64,000 nucleotides of DNA from Neobacillus bataviensis (GTDB lineage Bacteria > Bacillota > Bacilli > Bacillales_B > DSM-18226). Every line of letters begins with the position of its first letter. Position 1 is the stretch's first letter. Position numbers and translations under genes: made by a program. The notes beneath the pieces were generated by a model. The model searched no databases and was not told where the DNA came from. It saw nothing but the letters and a program-made list of their open reading frames with translations. This document shows, piece after piece, positions 23,858 to 32,823 of this stretch. The stretch covers positions 372,001-436,000 of the forward strand of contig NZ_JAHXYW010000005.1 of the NCBI RefSeq assembly GCF_019969725.1, given 5' to 3'.

Positions 23858-23962
23858 ATTTCGCGGAATTGTTGGTTTATTTCGCGGGTTTGCAATTTTA
23901 TTCCGCGGAAATTAGAATTTATTTCGCCGATTACCTTAACAATTTCGCGAAAAATGCACATT
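23858..23962. repeat. 21-bp phased repeat array C (five units)
   Basis: In the 460-base gap between ftsE and cccB, ATTTCGCGGA-type units begin at 23858, 23879, 23900, 23921 and 23942, each exactly 21 bases apart. The first seven bases are ATTYCGC in every unit; the following 11-14 bases are variable and AT-rich. Minus-strand translation gives a spurious heptad pattern (REI), a consequence of the 21-base period. Confidence 0.8.
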
Positions 23963-23971
23963 TCAGATAAA

Positions 23972-24007
23972 ATAAAAAAACGCTCTGGCGATTTCAGAAC
24001 GTTTTTC
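23972..24007 (-). terminator. Terminator of cccB
   Basis: Arms AACGTTCTG / CAGAGCGTT with a T run on the minus strand. Confidence 0.8.
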
Positions 24008-24013
24008 AATCCT

Positions 24014-24340
24014 TTATTTTTTTTCTGCAAGCCATGCAGCTACGGTTTCAGCGTCATCGCCTTCCACTACGTTCGCTGGCATTCCGCCTGACTTACCATT
24101 TTTAAGAATGTCTAAAATTTCATCCTTAGAGTATTTAGATCCAATCTTAGTTAAGTCCGGACCCATTGCCCCTTTTAAATCCCCGCCATGGCAGCCTGAG
24201 CATTTTTGATCAACAATCTTTGCTGCCTCACCGCCAGAAGCAGTATCCTTGCCATTGTCATCGTCTGAGCCGCCGCCACACGCAGCAAGTCCCATTACTA
24301 AAGATGTCCCCATTAATAGCATTAGTAGCTTTTTTTTCAT
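24014..24340 (-). CDS. cccB: Lipoprotein cytochrome c-551
   Basis: A 108-residue membrane-anchored small cytochrome. The signal peptide ends in the lipobox LAAC; a Gly/Asp-rich linker leads to a monohaem c domain with [17 protein letters not shown], and the Met ligand in GGMPANV. B. subtilis CccB is a lipid-anchored c-551 near cytochrome oxidase. The ATG at 24340 follows AGGGGGAAA; longer readings lack a ribosome site. Position next to ftsE and yvjA matches B. subtilis. It is the only single-haem cytochrome here and could exchange electrons with the multihaem cluster downstream, though nothing in the sequence shows this. Confidence 0.93.
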   Translation of the reverse strand: MKKKLLMLLMGTSLVMGLAACGGGSDDDNGKDTASGGEAAKIVDQKCSGCHGGDLKGAMGPDLTKIGSKYSKDEILDILKNGKSGGMPANVVEGDDAETVAAWLAEKK

Positions 24341-24393
24341 TATTTTTCCCCCTACAGAAAAAAATTCCATTACTATAATAGTATAAACTAGTA

Positions 24394-25260
24394 CTAGGCC
24401 CGTTTGAAACCCTCACCTAGCACCTCTGCAGCATCCATAACAACGACAAATGCAGATGGATCAAGGGTTTTAACCAATTGTTTCAATTTTGTGAACTCCG
24501 ATTGATCGACCACACACATTAACACGGGACGTTCATTATCAGTAAATCCCCCATGTGCAGAAAGCTTGGTCACTCCCCGGTCAACTTTTTTCAAAATACC
24601 TTCTCGTACTTCCTCCTGCTTATTGGTAATGATCATCGCCATTTTCGACCGGCCAAATCCAACTTGTATCAAGTCAATTGTTTTACTTGTCACATAGAGA
24701 GCGATTAAAGCATACAGCCCTTTTTCGATATCGAATACTATGGCAGCGCTCAGAACAATAATTCCATCAATCAAGACCACACATCTACCCAACGTAAATC
24801 CTGTGTATTTATTAATAATCTGGGCGGCTAGATCCGTTCCTCCAGTCGATGCTTTCCCTCTAAAAACAATGCCAAGACCGAGACCGACACCAATTCCGCC
24901 AAACAAAGCTCCAAGCAGCGCGTCATGTGTCCATGGTTCTAAATTTTTTGTAGCAAATACAACCATCGGAAGAAAAATCGTTCCAACTAAGGTTTTTACC
25001 CCAAATTGCTTTCCTAATAAAATAACCCCGGCAATAAACAGCGGAATATTAAATGCCCACTGTACATATGCCGGCTCCCAGCCAAAGACTGTTTTCAGAA
25101 TCGTACTTATGCCGCTTACACCCCCAGAGGCGATTTGGTTTGGCAGCAGGAACAAATTAAAGGCAACCGCAATGATTGCAGAGCCGATTAAGACAAATAC
25201 ATAATCAATTGCCACTCTCGTTTTCGGATATGTATCGGTAATATTGCTTAAAATATTCAT
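24394..25260 (-). CDS. yvjA: YitT-family membrane protein (YvjA)
   Basis: A 288-residue protein with five to six N-terminal helices (DUF161; [30 protein letters not shown]) and a C-terminal cytosolic DUF2179 domain ([34 protein letters not shown]). This is the YitT/YvjA/YpjC/YqfU paralogue group of Bacilli. The function is not established. The position between cccB and prfB is that of yvjA in B. subtilis, which decides the name. AGAGGAGAAAG precedes the ATG at 25260. Confidence 0.88.
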   Translation of the reverse strand: MNILSNITDTYPKTRVAIDYVFVLIGSAIIAVAFNLFLLPNQIASGGVSGISTILKTVFGWEPAYVQWAFNIPLFIAGVILLGKQFGVKTLVGTIFLPMVVFATKNLEPWTHDALLGALFGGIGVGLGLGIVFRGKASTGGTDLAAQIINKYTGFTLGRCVVLIDGIIVLSAAIVFDIEKGLYALIALYVTSKTIDLIQVGFGRSKMAMIITNKQEEVREGILKKVDRGVTKLSAHGGFTDNERPVLMCVVDQSEFTKLKQLVKTLDPSAFVVVMDAAEVLGEGFKRA

Positions 25261-25445
25261 GATTGCTTTCTCCTCTAAAATTCATCATTTCACTAACCGA
25301 GAGTGAGTATAGCACGACCCAATTAGGCTGTAAATGGCATTGGGCTACCGCGATAAAGGATTAAAATTATCATTAGCATTTGCCAAAATTGTGATTTTAA
25401 TAAAGCTTTCCATAAGGGAATTTTTGTCGGGTTAAATTTTTAATA

Positions 25446-25454
25446 TGCTATAAT
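25446..25454 (+). promoter_or_regulatory. Extended -10 promoter for the coiled-coil gene
   Basis: TGCTATAAT on the + strand, 24 bases before the start codon at 25478, with TTGTCG about 19 bases further upstream as a weak -35. Confidence 0.6.
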
Positions 25455-25477
25455 TTGTAAGAAGGAGGTGAGTAAGG

Positions 25478-25852
25478 ATGGAGCACTTGTTAAAACAAAT
25501 GATGGAACAAATGAACCGGCAGTTTGAAAAAATCGACAACCGATTTGACACTATTGATAAGCGTTTGGACGGCATGGATCAGCAATTTATGAGCGTGAAC
25601 AAGCGGCTAGATAGCATCGATCAGCAATTTATGAGTGTGCACAAGCGGCTCGATGGCATGGATCAGCAAATTTTGGGAATCAATCAAAGGTTAGATAACG
25701 TTGATAAGAGTATTCAATCTCTAAAGAACACAGTGGAAAACAATGCCTCTGAGTTTAGAAGTCATTTTAGACACATTGAAAATAAATTAGAGGAACATGA
25801 TAAGATGTTCGAGCTAGTATCGGAAGAGATGAGGCGCGGTAATTGGATGTAA
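25478..25852 (+). CDS. Small coiled-coil protein with 14-residue repeats
   Basis: A 124-residue soluble protein, entirely charged and helical, with no signal or membrane segment. Residues 32-73 are three 14-residue repeats of the form GMDQQFMSVNKRLD, and similar RxDxID heptads flank them, giving a long coiled coil. AAGGAGGTGAG gives a very strong ribosome site at the ATG. Such proteins are widespread in Bacillaceae as hypothetical proteins and vary in repeat number. It may be an oligomeric scaffold, but no function is known. It lies alone between divergent yvjA and convergent prfB. Confidence 0.75.
   Translation: MEHLLKQMMEQMNRQFEKIDNRFDTIDKRLDGMDQQFMSVNKRLDSIDQQFMSVHKRLDGMDQQILGINQRLDNVDKSIQSLKNTVENNASEFRSHFRHIENKLEEHDKMFELVSEEMRRGNWM
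25571..25696 (+). repeat. Three 42-bp tandem repeats inside the coiled-coil gene
   Basis: Units 25571-25612, 25613-25654 and 25655-25696 share GATCAGCAATTT and AAGCGGCT blocks. The first two are most alike; the third has drifted in its second half. Each encodes 14 residues (two heptads). Confidence 0.85.
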
Positions 25853-25922
25853 TTTAGAATAAACCCCTTAGAAGACTTCAAAAACTCCCTCAAGTTTCTC
25901 CAAGATCGGCAAAAATCTCAGG

Positions 25923-25957
25923 AAAAATAGCCTTTGCCGAACCTATCGACAAAGGCC
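25923..25957 (-). terminator. Terminator of prfB
   Basis: Arms GCCTTTG and CAAAGGC followed by TATTTTT on the minus strand. Confidence 0.8.
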
Positions 25958-25967
25958 TTAACATTTG

Positions 25968-27069
25968 TTATGAAATTCTCGAACGCAAATATGCGTTTAT
26001 AAACTGATCTAATTCCCCGTCCATTACAGCCTGAACGTTACCACTTTCCGTACTGGTTCGGTGATCCTTTACCATTGAATAAGGATGGAAGACATAAGAT
26101 CGTATTTGACTTCCCCAGCCGATTTCCTTTTGTTCACCGCGAATTTCCAATAGCTCTTGTTCCTGTCGCTCAATTTCCCGTTGATAGAGCTTGGCTTTTA
26201 GCATTTTCATGGCAGCTTCACGGTTTTTAATTTGCGAGCGCTCTGACTGGCACTGCACGACCACACCAGTTGGAAGGTGAGTAATCCGCACCGCTGAATC
26301 CGTCGTATTGATATGCTGTCCGCCCGCACCGGTCGCACGATACGTATCAATTTTTAAATCCTCTGTCCGGACTTCGATTTGAATATCATCATTCAATTCA
26401 GGCATCACTTCACAGGAGACAAAAGAAGTATGGCGACGGCCTGAGGCATCAAACGGAGAAATCCGCACAAGCCGGTGAACCCCTTTCTCTGCTTTTAAAT
26501 AGCCATAAGCATTATGACCTTTAATCGACAAAGTCACACTTTTTATCCCCGCTTCATCGCCGGGGAGGTAATCCAATGTCTCCACCTTAAAGCCCTTCTT
26601 TTCGGCCCAGCGTGTATACATCCTTAATAGCATTGATCCCCAGTCCTGTGATTCTGTTCCACCGGCTCCAGGATGAAGCTCTAAAATCGCATTATTTTTG
26701 TCATACTCTTCACTTAAAAGAAGCTGCAGTTCAAATTGATTTAAGCGTCCGGTTAACTGCAGAAGCTCATCTTCCAGCTCTGCACGCAGTTCGGCATCAT
26801 TCTCTTCTTTGACCAGCTCATAGGTCAGTTCCAAGTTTTCTAATGAGTCATTCAATTCATTGAACTCATTCACCTGTTCTTTTAAACCGTTAGCTTCACT
26901 GATAACCGTTTGTGCAGCCTGCTGATCATTCCAAAAATCAGGATGAAGCATAGCATCCTCTAGCTCTGCGATTCTGGCCTCTTTATTTTCAAGGTCAAAG
27001 AGACCCCCTAAAGTCCGCTAATATCTTAGCTGTTTTTTCCAGTTCATTACGAATTTCTGCTAATTCCAT
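25968..27069 (-). CDS. prfB: Peptide chain release factor 2, with programmed +1 frameshift
   Basis: A 366-residue RF2 read from two frames. Frame 1 starts at ATG 27069 ([15 protein letters not shown]) and stops at UGA 26995-26997 after 24 codons; frame 2 continues with [16 protein letters not shown] to 25968. The main part has the SPF anticodon-like tripeptide ([15 protein letters not shown]) and the catalytic GGQ loop ([14 protein letters not shown]). RF2 reads UGA and UAA. The in-frame UGA makes synthesis autoregulated: low RF2 favours the shift. A strong sigma-A promoter lies about 75 bases upstream. In B. subtilis secA directly precedes prfB; here a cytochrome island separates them. Confidence 0.96.
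26995..27009 (-). promoter_or_regulatory. prfB: Programmed +1 ribosomal frameshift site in prfB
   Basis: Minus strand: SD-like AGGGGG (27004-27009), three bases, the slippery CTT codon (26998-27000) and the in-frame stop TGA (26995-26997) followed by C. This is the conserved RF2 autoregulatory site. Confidence 0.96.
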
Positions 27070-27145
27070 TTTCGTCACCTCTATAAAAATAAAAATCATA
27101 TCCTGTATTTTAGCTTATTCTGAAGGCATCGCTCAGTTCTTATCC

Positions 27146-27175
27146 ATTATAGCGTGATTGCCGTATAAAATTCAA
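27146..27175 (-). promoter_or_regulatory. Sigma-A promoter of prfB
   Basis: TTGAAT (27170-27175), 18-base spacer, TATAAT (27146-27151), about 75 bases before the prfB start. Confidence 0.7.
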
Positions 27176-27258
27176 AACTTGACCGCTTGTTAAAAAAATA
27201 CTTCGTATATTTCATTTATCATCCTGTCAAAAATGGTACTATTAAAATAAGAACAAAC

Positions 27259-27286
27259 TGGACAAAATGCACATAATTTCTATAAG
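27259..27286 (+). promoter_or_regulatory. Candidate promoter of the SEC-C/TPR gene
   Basis: TGGACA (27259-27264), 16 bases, TATAAG (27281-27286), 50 bases before the TTG start at 27337. Confidence 0.5.
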
Positions 27287-27336
27287 TTTTATACATAAAT
27301 ATTCTCAAAAATCGGGAGATAAAGGAGCGAAGTGAG

Positions 27337-29259
27337 TTGGAGAAAATAAACCGGAATGATCCTTGCCCTTGCGGCAGCGGGAAAAAGTATAAAAAGTGCT
27401 GCGGTGCAAATGAAGCTATTTCTATCTCGGAAATCCTTGAAGGGGAAATTGATGACCTGCAAAAGCAGCTGATTCATTTTGCTGTATATCACTATGGACA
27501 TGACATCCAAGAGGATTTTGAAGCCTTCGGGACTTTCACTGACATTGATAATGAACAGGAATTGCATTTTTATGAATTGATCCATACCATTTGGTTTTCG
27601 CTTTTTGAAGAATTAGAAGATGGAGATACAATAATTAAGAAATTTATTGCTTCGGAAACTGGCAAAATAAAGCGTCCAAAACTGAAGCAAATTTTACAAA
27701 CCTGGACGAATGCCAGAACCATTGCCGGACAGGTCATTACCCTGGAAAATAACAAAATGACCATTGAAGACGGGTTTACCGGCGAACAAATGGATGCGGT
27801 CGTTACAGGCATGCCGGTTACCATTGAGGAAGGCTCCTTCTTTGTTGGACTCTTGGTGCCCTACGAACAAGACTATGTCTTTTTCCCATCTCCATTTGAT
27901 TTGCCGGACATAGAGCCCGAACATGCCTTCCAATATATTAAAGATGGCAGCAACGGCGCAGATTATGATTCACCACAAGATTACCTGACTGATTTTTTCA
28001 TGGAGGTTTTGAGTGAACTTCCGATGATTGGCGGCTTGCTTGATATTGACGAAATGGAATGGCCAGCACCGATTTATAAAGAAGTTGCGGATATTTTCAA
28101 AAATAGACTTGATGCCTTTGGAGTGCCGACTCCGATTGTCGATACAGGCGTTATTCTTTGGCTGAATTTTTGCCTAAAAAAACAAAAGCGCATCCAAAAT
28201 CCGTACCTTTATGTAGCTGCCCTTCATTATTTACTTTCTACCATCGCTCCTATGGAAAAAGTGTTTACCCAAAAGGAATTAGCTGAACTTTATGAAGTTT
28301 CCCCGGGAGGTATCAGCTCAATTTATTCAGAGCTGGAATCTGCACTATCATCGGAAATTACTGAGCTGATGGGGTTCGTATTCGATGCCGACGAAGATCC
28401 GCCCTTTGAGGAAGCAACCGTGATTGAGTTCCCTAAAAGCCGGAGTATAAATGTGGTTGACTCAAATGTGCAGACATTGCCAAGTGCTGAAAAGGCAGCT
28501 AAAAAAGGAAAAAGCACTTCGCGAAAGATATCGAGAAGCGCTCAAGAACGAGCTAGAAATATGATCTACGATGCCATGCAGACAGAAGGAAAACATCGGT
28601 ATAAACTAGCTGAAGAAGCACTAAAGCTTAATCCAAATTGTGCCGATGCCTATGTCATTCTCGCAGAAAAAACAAAGAGCCTTGAAGAAGCAATTCTTCT
28701 CTTTGAAAAAGGAATTCAAGCCGGAGAGAGAGAACTAGGCAAAGCCTTTTTCAAAGAAAACTCCGGCTACTTCTGGGGGCTAGTCGAAACAAGACCGTTT
28801 ATGCGGGCAAAACTCCATTATGCAGAGTCCCTATCTCTATTAGAAAAAATACCTGAGGCAGCCAAGCAGTATGAAGAATTGCTCGAGTTAAATCCTATGG
28901 ATAATCAAGGTGTTCGTTACTCTTTGTTTGTAGCCTATATCGATTTGGGTGAAATGAATAAGGCAAGGGCTTTGCTTGAACAATACGAAGAGGAATCTGC
29001 CCAATATTATTACAATAAGCTGTTGCTCGAACTGCACGATAATGGTTTTACAGCAAATGCAGCTAAGCTCTTGAAGGCTGCGAAAAAAGAGAACAAACAT
29101 GTCATTGCCTATCTAACGGGACGAAAACGTCTTCCGGCCTACACTCCAGAATTTTTCGGGTTTGGAGATGAAAATGAAGCGATTGTATATGCCGACATGC
29201 ATTTGCATTTGTGGAGGAAGATTGAGGGGCTGCAGGAGTGGTTGAAAAGTATTAAATAA
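27337..29259 (+). CDS. SEC-C motif and TPR-repeat protein
   Basis: A 640-residue soluble protein. The first 24 residues are a SEC-C zinc motif ([19 protein letters not shown]), nearly the same as the SecA C-terminus. A mixed region follows, then a possible helix-turn-helix at about 309-330 ([20 protein letters not shown]), a basic linker at about 385-405, and TPR-like helices at about 415-560 ([35 protein letters not shown]). The start is TTG with AAAGGAG upstream. SEC-C modules bind zinc and often ribosomes or protein partners; the whole protein's function is unknown. It is not obviously tied to the cytochromes it borders. Confidence 0.82.
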   Translation: MEKINRNDPCPCGSGKKYKKCCGANEAISISEILEGEIDDLQKQLIHFAVYHYGHDIQEDFEAFGTFTDIDNEQELHFYELIHTIWFSLFEELEDGDTIIKKFIASETGKIKRPKLKQILQTWTNARTIAGQVITLENNKMTIEDGFTGEQMDAVVTGMPVTIEEGSFFVGLLVPYEQDYVFFPSPFDLPDIEPEHAFQYIKDGSNGADYDSPQDYLTDFFMEVLSELPMIGGLLDIDEMEWPAPIYKEVADIFKNRLDAFGVPTPIVDTGVILWLNFCLKKQKRIQNPYLYVAALHYLLSTIAPMEKVFTQKELAELYEVSPGGISSIYSELESALSSEITELMGFVFDADEDPPFEEATVIEFPKSRSINVVDSNVQTLPSAEKAAKKGKSTSRKISRSAQERARNMIYDAMQTEGKHRYKLAEEALKLNPNCADAYVILAEKTKSLEEAILLFEKGIQAGERELGKAFFKENSGYFWGLVETRPFMRAKLHYAESLSLLEKIPEAAKQYEELLELNPMDNQGVRYSLFVAYIDLGEMNKARALLEQYEEESAQYYYNKLLLELHDNGFTANAAKLLKAAKKENKHVIAYLTGRKRLPAYTPEFFGFGDENEAIVYADMHLHLWRKIEGLQEWLKSIK

Positions 29260-29262
29260 GTT

Positions 29263-29291
29263 AAAAAGAGCGGAAAAGTTCCGCTCTTTTT
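29263..29291. terminator. Bidirectional terminator, SEC-C gene and cytochrome cluster
   Basis: Perfect 13-bp arms AAAAAGAGCGGAA and TTCCGCTCTTTTT with a three-base loop. It ends the + SEC-C gene and the convergent - cytochrome gene. Confidence 0.9.
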
Positions 29292-31165
29292 TATGGAATA
29301 ATCCTTTTAGGTGCATGTGCAGTATCAATAAATGATTTGCTATCGCTATGACATTCTGAGCATGCTTTTGTACTATTCCTATTATGTTCAACAGTAGATG
29401 TCAGGCTTATTCCTGTTTCTTTATTATAGATGGCTTTGCCTGTTTCACCATATAATACGGTTTGACCATTGTGGCACGATAAGCAAAATTTGCGCTGCGA
29501 ATCGATGTCCCAATCACCATCTGTTTTACTAAACCAATTATCATCAAGCTGATCAGTCTTAGGTTTTTCACCTTGCAGCTTTTCGTTTCCAAGCTCTGAT
29601 CTGAGCATGTTCAGATTAGTTGCTCCGTGTGTTTCATGGCAATCGGCACATGGAAGCTGGCCATTTAACGAACTGCCGCTGTCAATTGTTGCTTGAATAT
29701 TATGCCCGGATTGGCTTTTAAAGGTCCCGTCTGTATAATACTTTTCAATATTTTTTGCTTTGCTTCCATTGTGACAAGTAAAACATAATGAGAAGTCCAT
29801 TGACACCCCTGCAGCTGTTCCTGCTTTTTTGTAGCTATATAAAGAACCATTCCCACTCGCCATTCGGTGAATGCTATTTGGATTTTCTTTTGTCCCCGGG
29901 TTATGAGGGTCATGACAGCTGGAACATGAAACACTTGTACTCTCAAAATGTTTACTTTGCTGACTATTATCCTCAATCTTTGGTGAACCAGTACCATCGT
30001 GACACGACATACACATATCATTTTCATTTGTACCATTTTTACCATTTATGAGAAATTCATTAGTACCATTATGTGTACTATGGCAATATGAACATGCATT
30101 GGTAACAACCGAAAACGGTCCATGAACATAGTCGTTATCCCTGTAATTATTCAAATTGTCTCCATTGTCAGCAGGAAATTGATATTCTTCATATTTACCG
30201 GCAGTAGTGAATTTTAGGAATCTAGGAATAATAGGAATTTGTGATACTGTAGTGAATTTCGGATTTAAATAAACATTATAAGTAGTTCTTGGAAAAAAAT
30301 TCTTAACTGGTGTAAATGAATATACATAGGATTTAAGATCATTCGATAATGCGGTCGTTTTTACCAACCTTTCAACTCCTGTAATATCACCAAAAGAAGT
30401 TAACAATGGCTGAGTTTTAATATCGATTAATGGATCGGTGCTTCTGATATCTATTAATATCTTATAATCCAAAGGAACACGAGTCATATCCTCTACTGGT
30501 AAATAGGTGCTGGGAACGTCTCCATCTGGTATATATTCCTCTGAAGCATCTTTAGGAATCAGATACATTTTTGCCAGGTAAGGTCTTTTTCCTATGGTGT
30601 CTTCAGCTAGGACACTGGTTACGTTAGATAGCTGGCCAGTACTTGATTCTGTAGTTGTTGAAGTTTGTCCTGTATCGGCAGCCTGATTTTCAGCTCCTAT
30701 TTCAGTGCCTGTTGTCTCCTCGGATCCAGACTGATTTACAGTAAAAGTCCGTTCAATAGGCGAACTGCTAATGCCATCCTTATCTGTGATTATAATGGAT
30801 ACCGTATGATTTCCCACACTAAAATCAGTCTTTACATAAGTAAAATCAGCAGAAGGAGCGTTTGGTTTAATCGTCAGCGTTCCTTCATTTGTAATCTCTC
30901 TTGGCTGCTGGGTAGCGCTTTGCTGATCAAATACTTTTACAAGAAGGCTTTCAGGCGGAGTATCATCATCTGTAATGGTGCCGGTTAATTCGACTGATGG
31001 AGCATCAAACACCGAATCCTCTACAGGGGCGATGATACTTATTTCAGGTACACCCCCAGCCGATAGAACATGGGTATCAGGAGAATAGGAAAGGAGGGAA
31101 CCAATAATTACGCCCCATATGACAATGCATGAAATTATTTTTCGTTTGAAGTTCATCCTTTTCAC
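29291..31165 (-). CDS. Secreted seven-haem cytochrome with Ig-like N-terminal region
   Basis: About 624 residues. Signal peptide at 1-36, then a beta-rich Ig-like domain (about 40-145; PEISIIAPVEDSVFDAPSVE, TVSIIITDKDG), a Thr/Ser/Gly-rich linker, a second beta domain (about 190-320), then seven CXXCH motifs at about 358, 385, 414, 461, 506, 561 and 602, several in doubled-CXXCH style (CSYCHSTH, CSSCHDPH, CADCHETH). No membrane anchor or LPXTG is seen. GTG at 31165 is preferred over ATG at 31174 because AAAGGATGA fits it. Probably the outermost cell-surface cytochrome; the Ig-like front may reach through or bind the wall (inference). Last gene of the cluster. Confidence 0.85.
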   Translation of the reverse strand: MKRMNFKRKIISCIVIWGVIIGSLLSYSPDTHVLSAGGVPEISIIAPVEDSVFDAPSVELTGTITDDDTPPESLLVKVFDQQSATQQPREITNEGTLTIKPNAPSADFTYVKTDFSVGNHTVSIIITDKDGISSSPIERTFTVNQSGSEETTGTEIGAENQAADTGQTSTTTESSTGQLSNVTSVLAEDTIGKRPYLAKMYLIPKDASEEYIPDGDVPSTYLPVEDMTRVPLDYKILIDIRSTDPLIDIKTQPLLTSFGDITGVERLVKTTALSNDLKSYVYSFTPVKNFFPRTTYNVYLNPKFTTVSQIPIIPRFLKFTTAGKYEEYQFPADNGDNLNNYRDNDYVHGPFSVVTNACSYCHSTHNGTNEFLINGKNGTNENDMCMSCHDGTGSPKIEDNSQQSKHFESTSVSCSSCHDPHNPGTKENPNSIHRMASGNGSLYSYKKAGTAAGVSMDFSLCFTCHNGSKAKNIEKYYTDGTFKSQSGHNIQATIDSGSSLNGQLPCADCHETHGATNLNMLRSELGNEKLQGEKPKTDQLDDNWFSKTDGDWDIDSQRKFCLSCHNGQTVLYGETGKAIYNKETGISLTSTVEHNRNSTKACSECHSDSKSFIDTAHAPKRIIP

Positions 31166-31299
31166 GGTATTCATCCTTTTCTCATTGCCTTTTCAAGAAG
31201 TAAAGGCTTTTTAATTAATTATATCAACTGATTAAACATTAATTTTCATGGTTAAGTTAAATATTTTTGACAGTTTCTAGTCCAGATGAAATAATAAAA

Positions 31300-31336
31300 A
31301 CAAGGCAACAATAGTGATATTGTCACCTTGTTTTTT
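31300..31336 (-). terminator. Terminator after the first six-haem gene
   Basis: Arms ACAAGG-CAACAATA / TATTGT-CACCTTGT with T runs on both sides. Very similar to the terminator of the paralogue at 32740-32785. Confidence 0.75.
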
Positions 31337-31354
31337 ACTATGATATTTATCAGG

Positions 31355-31383
31355 GCTAACAAATAGTGAGGCTATTTGTTAGC
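31355..31383. repeat. Perfect 12-bp inverted repeat just after the first six-haem gene
   Basis: GCTAACAAATAG (31355-31366) and CTATTTGTTAGC (31372-31383), five-base loop, lie 6 bases beyond the stop. On the minus strand it is not followed by T residues, so it may protect the mRNA 3' end or be a second, weaker terminator. Confidence 0.65.
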
Positions 31384-31389
31384 ATTTTT

Positions 31390-32541
31390 TTATTTTATTA
31401 AGTTCTTACCTGAGTAATCTCCACCAGGAACAAAGTACTTGCTAGCATCTGTAGTATTAGGATAATTTGTTGTTCCCGGAGTATTGGCGATTTGGTGTGT
31501 AGATTGGTGACAAGCCCAACATACAGCCATATTTGTGAATCTCTTTAAGGAAGAACCTTTTTTACTTACATCTTTCATATAAGCTTTAGCTTGTGCTTCA
31601 GTCCACCCTTTTTTAGTTTGTAAATCAGCAATTGTGTTACCAGCTGTATCTCTTAATGTTGTAATATCTGTACCATGTGCATAGTGACATGCCACACAGC
31701 TTCTGCCTTGCTTAGTACTGTTTGTAGTATGTGTATAGTGTACTCCGTCAGCTCTAGGGCCATTTTCTCTATTTTTTAAATAATCGTCATGGCAGCTTGC
31801 ACAGAATTCAGAGTAATTCAATTTGGAATCATAAACCTGTGCTTGTGTTAATCCATCAGCAGGTTTATTATAGATACCATTTGATTTGTAAATTTTTAAG
31901 CCTGATAGACCTGTAGCGCTATTAATAGCAGCGTATGCAGGATCTTCTACTAAGTTAAGCTTAATAGCTTTTGTACCGATTGGAACCTGATTCAATTTCG
32001 TAATTGTTTCAGCGTATCCAACGATAGTGACATTATAGTTGTTACCGTATTGCTTACCGGCAACGGTTTCATTTAATAAACGGTCATTAGCTGATCCGTG
32101 TGGATTATGACAGCTTGAGCATTCAAATACAGCTGTAGATTTATTGTTTAATGCACCAGGTGCTGAATTGACTGATAAATCTGAATCTACATTGTGCATA
32201 GAAGCACTTTCTTCATGAGAACCCATAACACCAGCTTCACTTGCTACTTTAACGTTATAGAAGCCCATTGTCCCATCATGGCAGGACATACAGAGCTCAT
32301 ATTCGCCGCTCTTCATTAACAGGTATTCGTCTTCCCCATTGTGCGTACTGTGACAGTTTGCACAAGAGTTTGTGTTGTTTTGGAAGTTACCATGTGTTCT
32401 GTGCGTATTGTTGTCTCCAAAGTTATCTACAGTTCCAACATTAGATGGTAGTTTCACTTCTTCTGCAGAAGCAAGAGCGCCGAACATGCTTAGTAAAATA
32501 AGCATGAATATTGCAGACACACTGATTTTTAACTTACTCAC
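31390..32541 (-). CDS. Secreted six-haem c-type cytochrome, OmcS-like (paralogue 1)
   Basis: 383 residues: signal peptide at 1-26 (ending ALASAEE) and six CXXCH at 60, 84, 141, 247, 282 and 341. In order these are CANCHSTHNG, CMSCHDG, CSSCHNPHGS, CASCHDDY, CVACHYAHGT and CWACHQ, a pattern that resembles my memory of Geobacter OmcS, including the His just after motifs 1, 3 and 5 that could serve as distal haem ligands. No anchor is present, so the mature protein is secreted. The GTG at 32541 is chosen for GGGAGG and by alignment with its paralogue (MSKLRIGLS). Polymerisation into a filament is inference. Confidence 0.88.
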   Translation of the reverse strand: MSKLKISVSAIFMLILLSMFGALASAEEVKLPSNVGTVDNFGDNNTHRTHGNFQNNTNSCANCHSTHNGEDEYLLMKSGEYELCMSCHDGTMGFYNVKVASEAGVMGSHEESASMHNVDSDLSVNSAPGALNNKSTAVFECSSCHNPHGSANDRLLNETVAGKQYGNNYNVTIVGYAETITKLNQVPIGTKAIKLNLVEDPAYAAINSATGLSGLKIYKSNGIYNKPADGLTQAQVYDSKLNYSEFCASCHDDYLKNRENGPRADGVHYTHTTNSTKQGRSCVACHYAHGTDITTLRDTAGNTIADLQTKKGWTEAQAKAYMKDVSKKGSSLKRFTNMAVCWACHQSTHQIANTPGTTNYPNTTDASKYFVPGGDYSGKNLIK

Positions 32542-32739
32542 TCTAAAAACCTCCCTAAAATCTCTCTCTGTTTGTTTTTCTCTCTTTTTTGTTTGGCATA
32601 CCTGACTTATAGACTTACTTTTCTTCACCACCCCCTTAAGGTAAATATCCTATATCCATATCAAAAAACTAACCGTGCGGGAGGTATTCCTGGTAGTTTT
32701 CTGTCCTTATTCGAGTTTATCAATTTTCCTTTTAGCTAA

Positions 32740-32785
32740 AAAAATCATTTAAAACAAGGTAACAATACTAAAATTGCTACCTTGT
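32740..32785 (-). terminator. Terminator after the second six-haem gene
   Basis: Arms ACAAGGTAGCAAT / ATTGTTACCTTGT followed by a T-rich tail on the minus strand. Confidence 0.75.
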
Positions 32786-32823
32786 TCTGAAATCAACTTT
32801 CCTGCCAATAAATTGCTAAATTA

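Noticed and set aside
23842..24030. Minus-strand reading frame with REI heptads
   Set aside because: Its heptads come from the 21-bp DNA period. It also overlaps the cccB terminator and has no ribosome-binding site.
27337..29259. SEC-C/TPR protein as a second SecA
   Set aside because: Only the short zinc motif is shared; there is no Walker A or DEAD helicase core.
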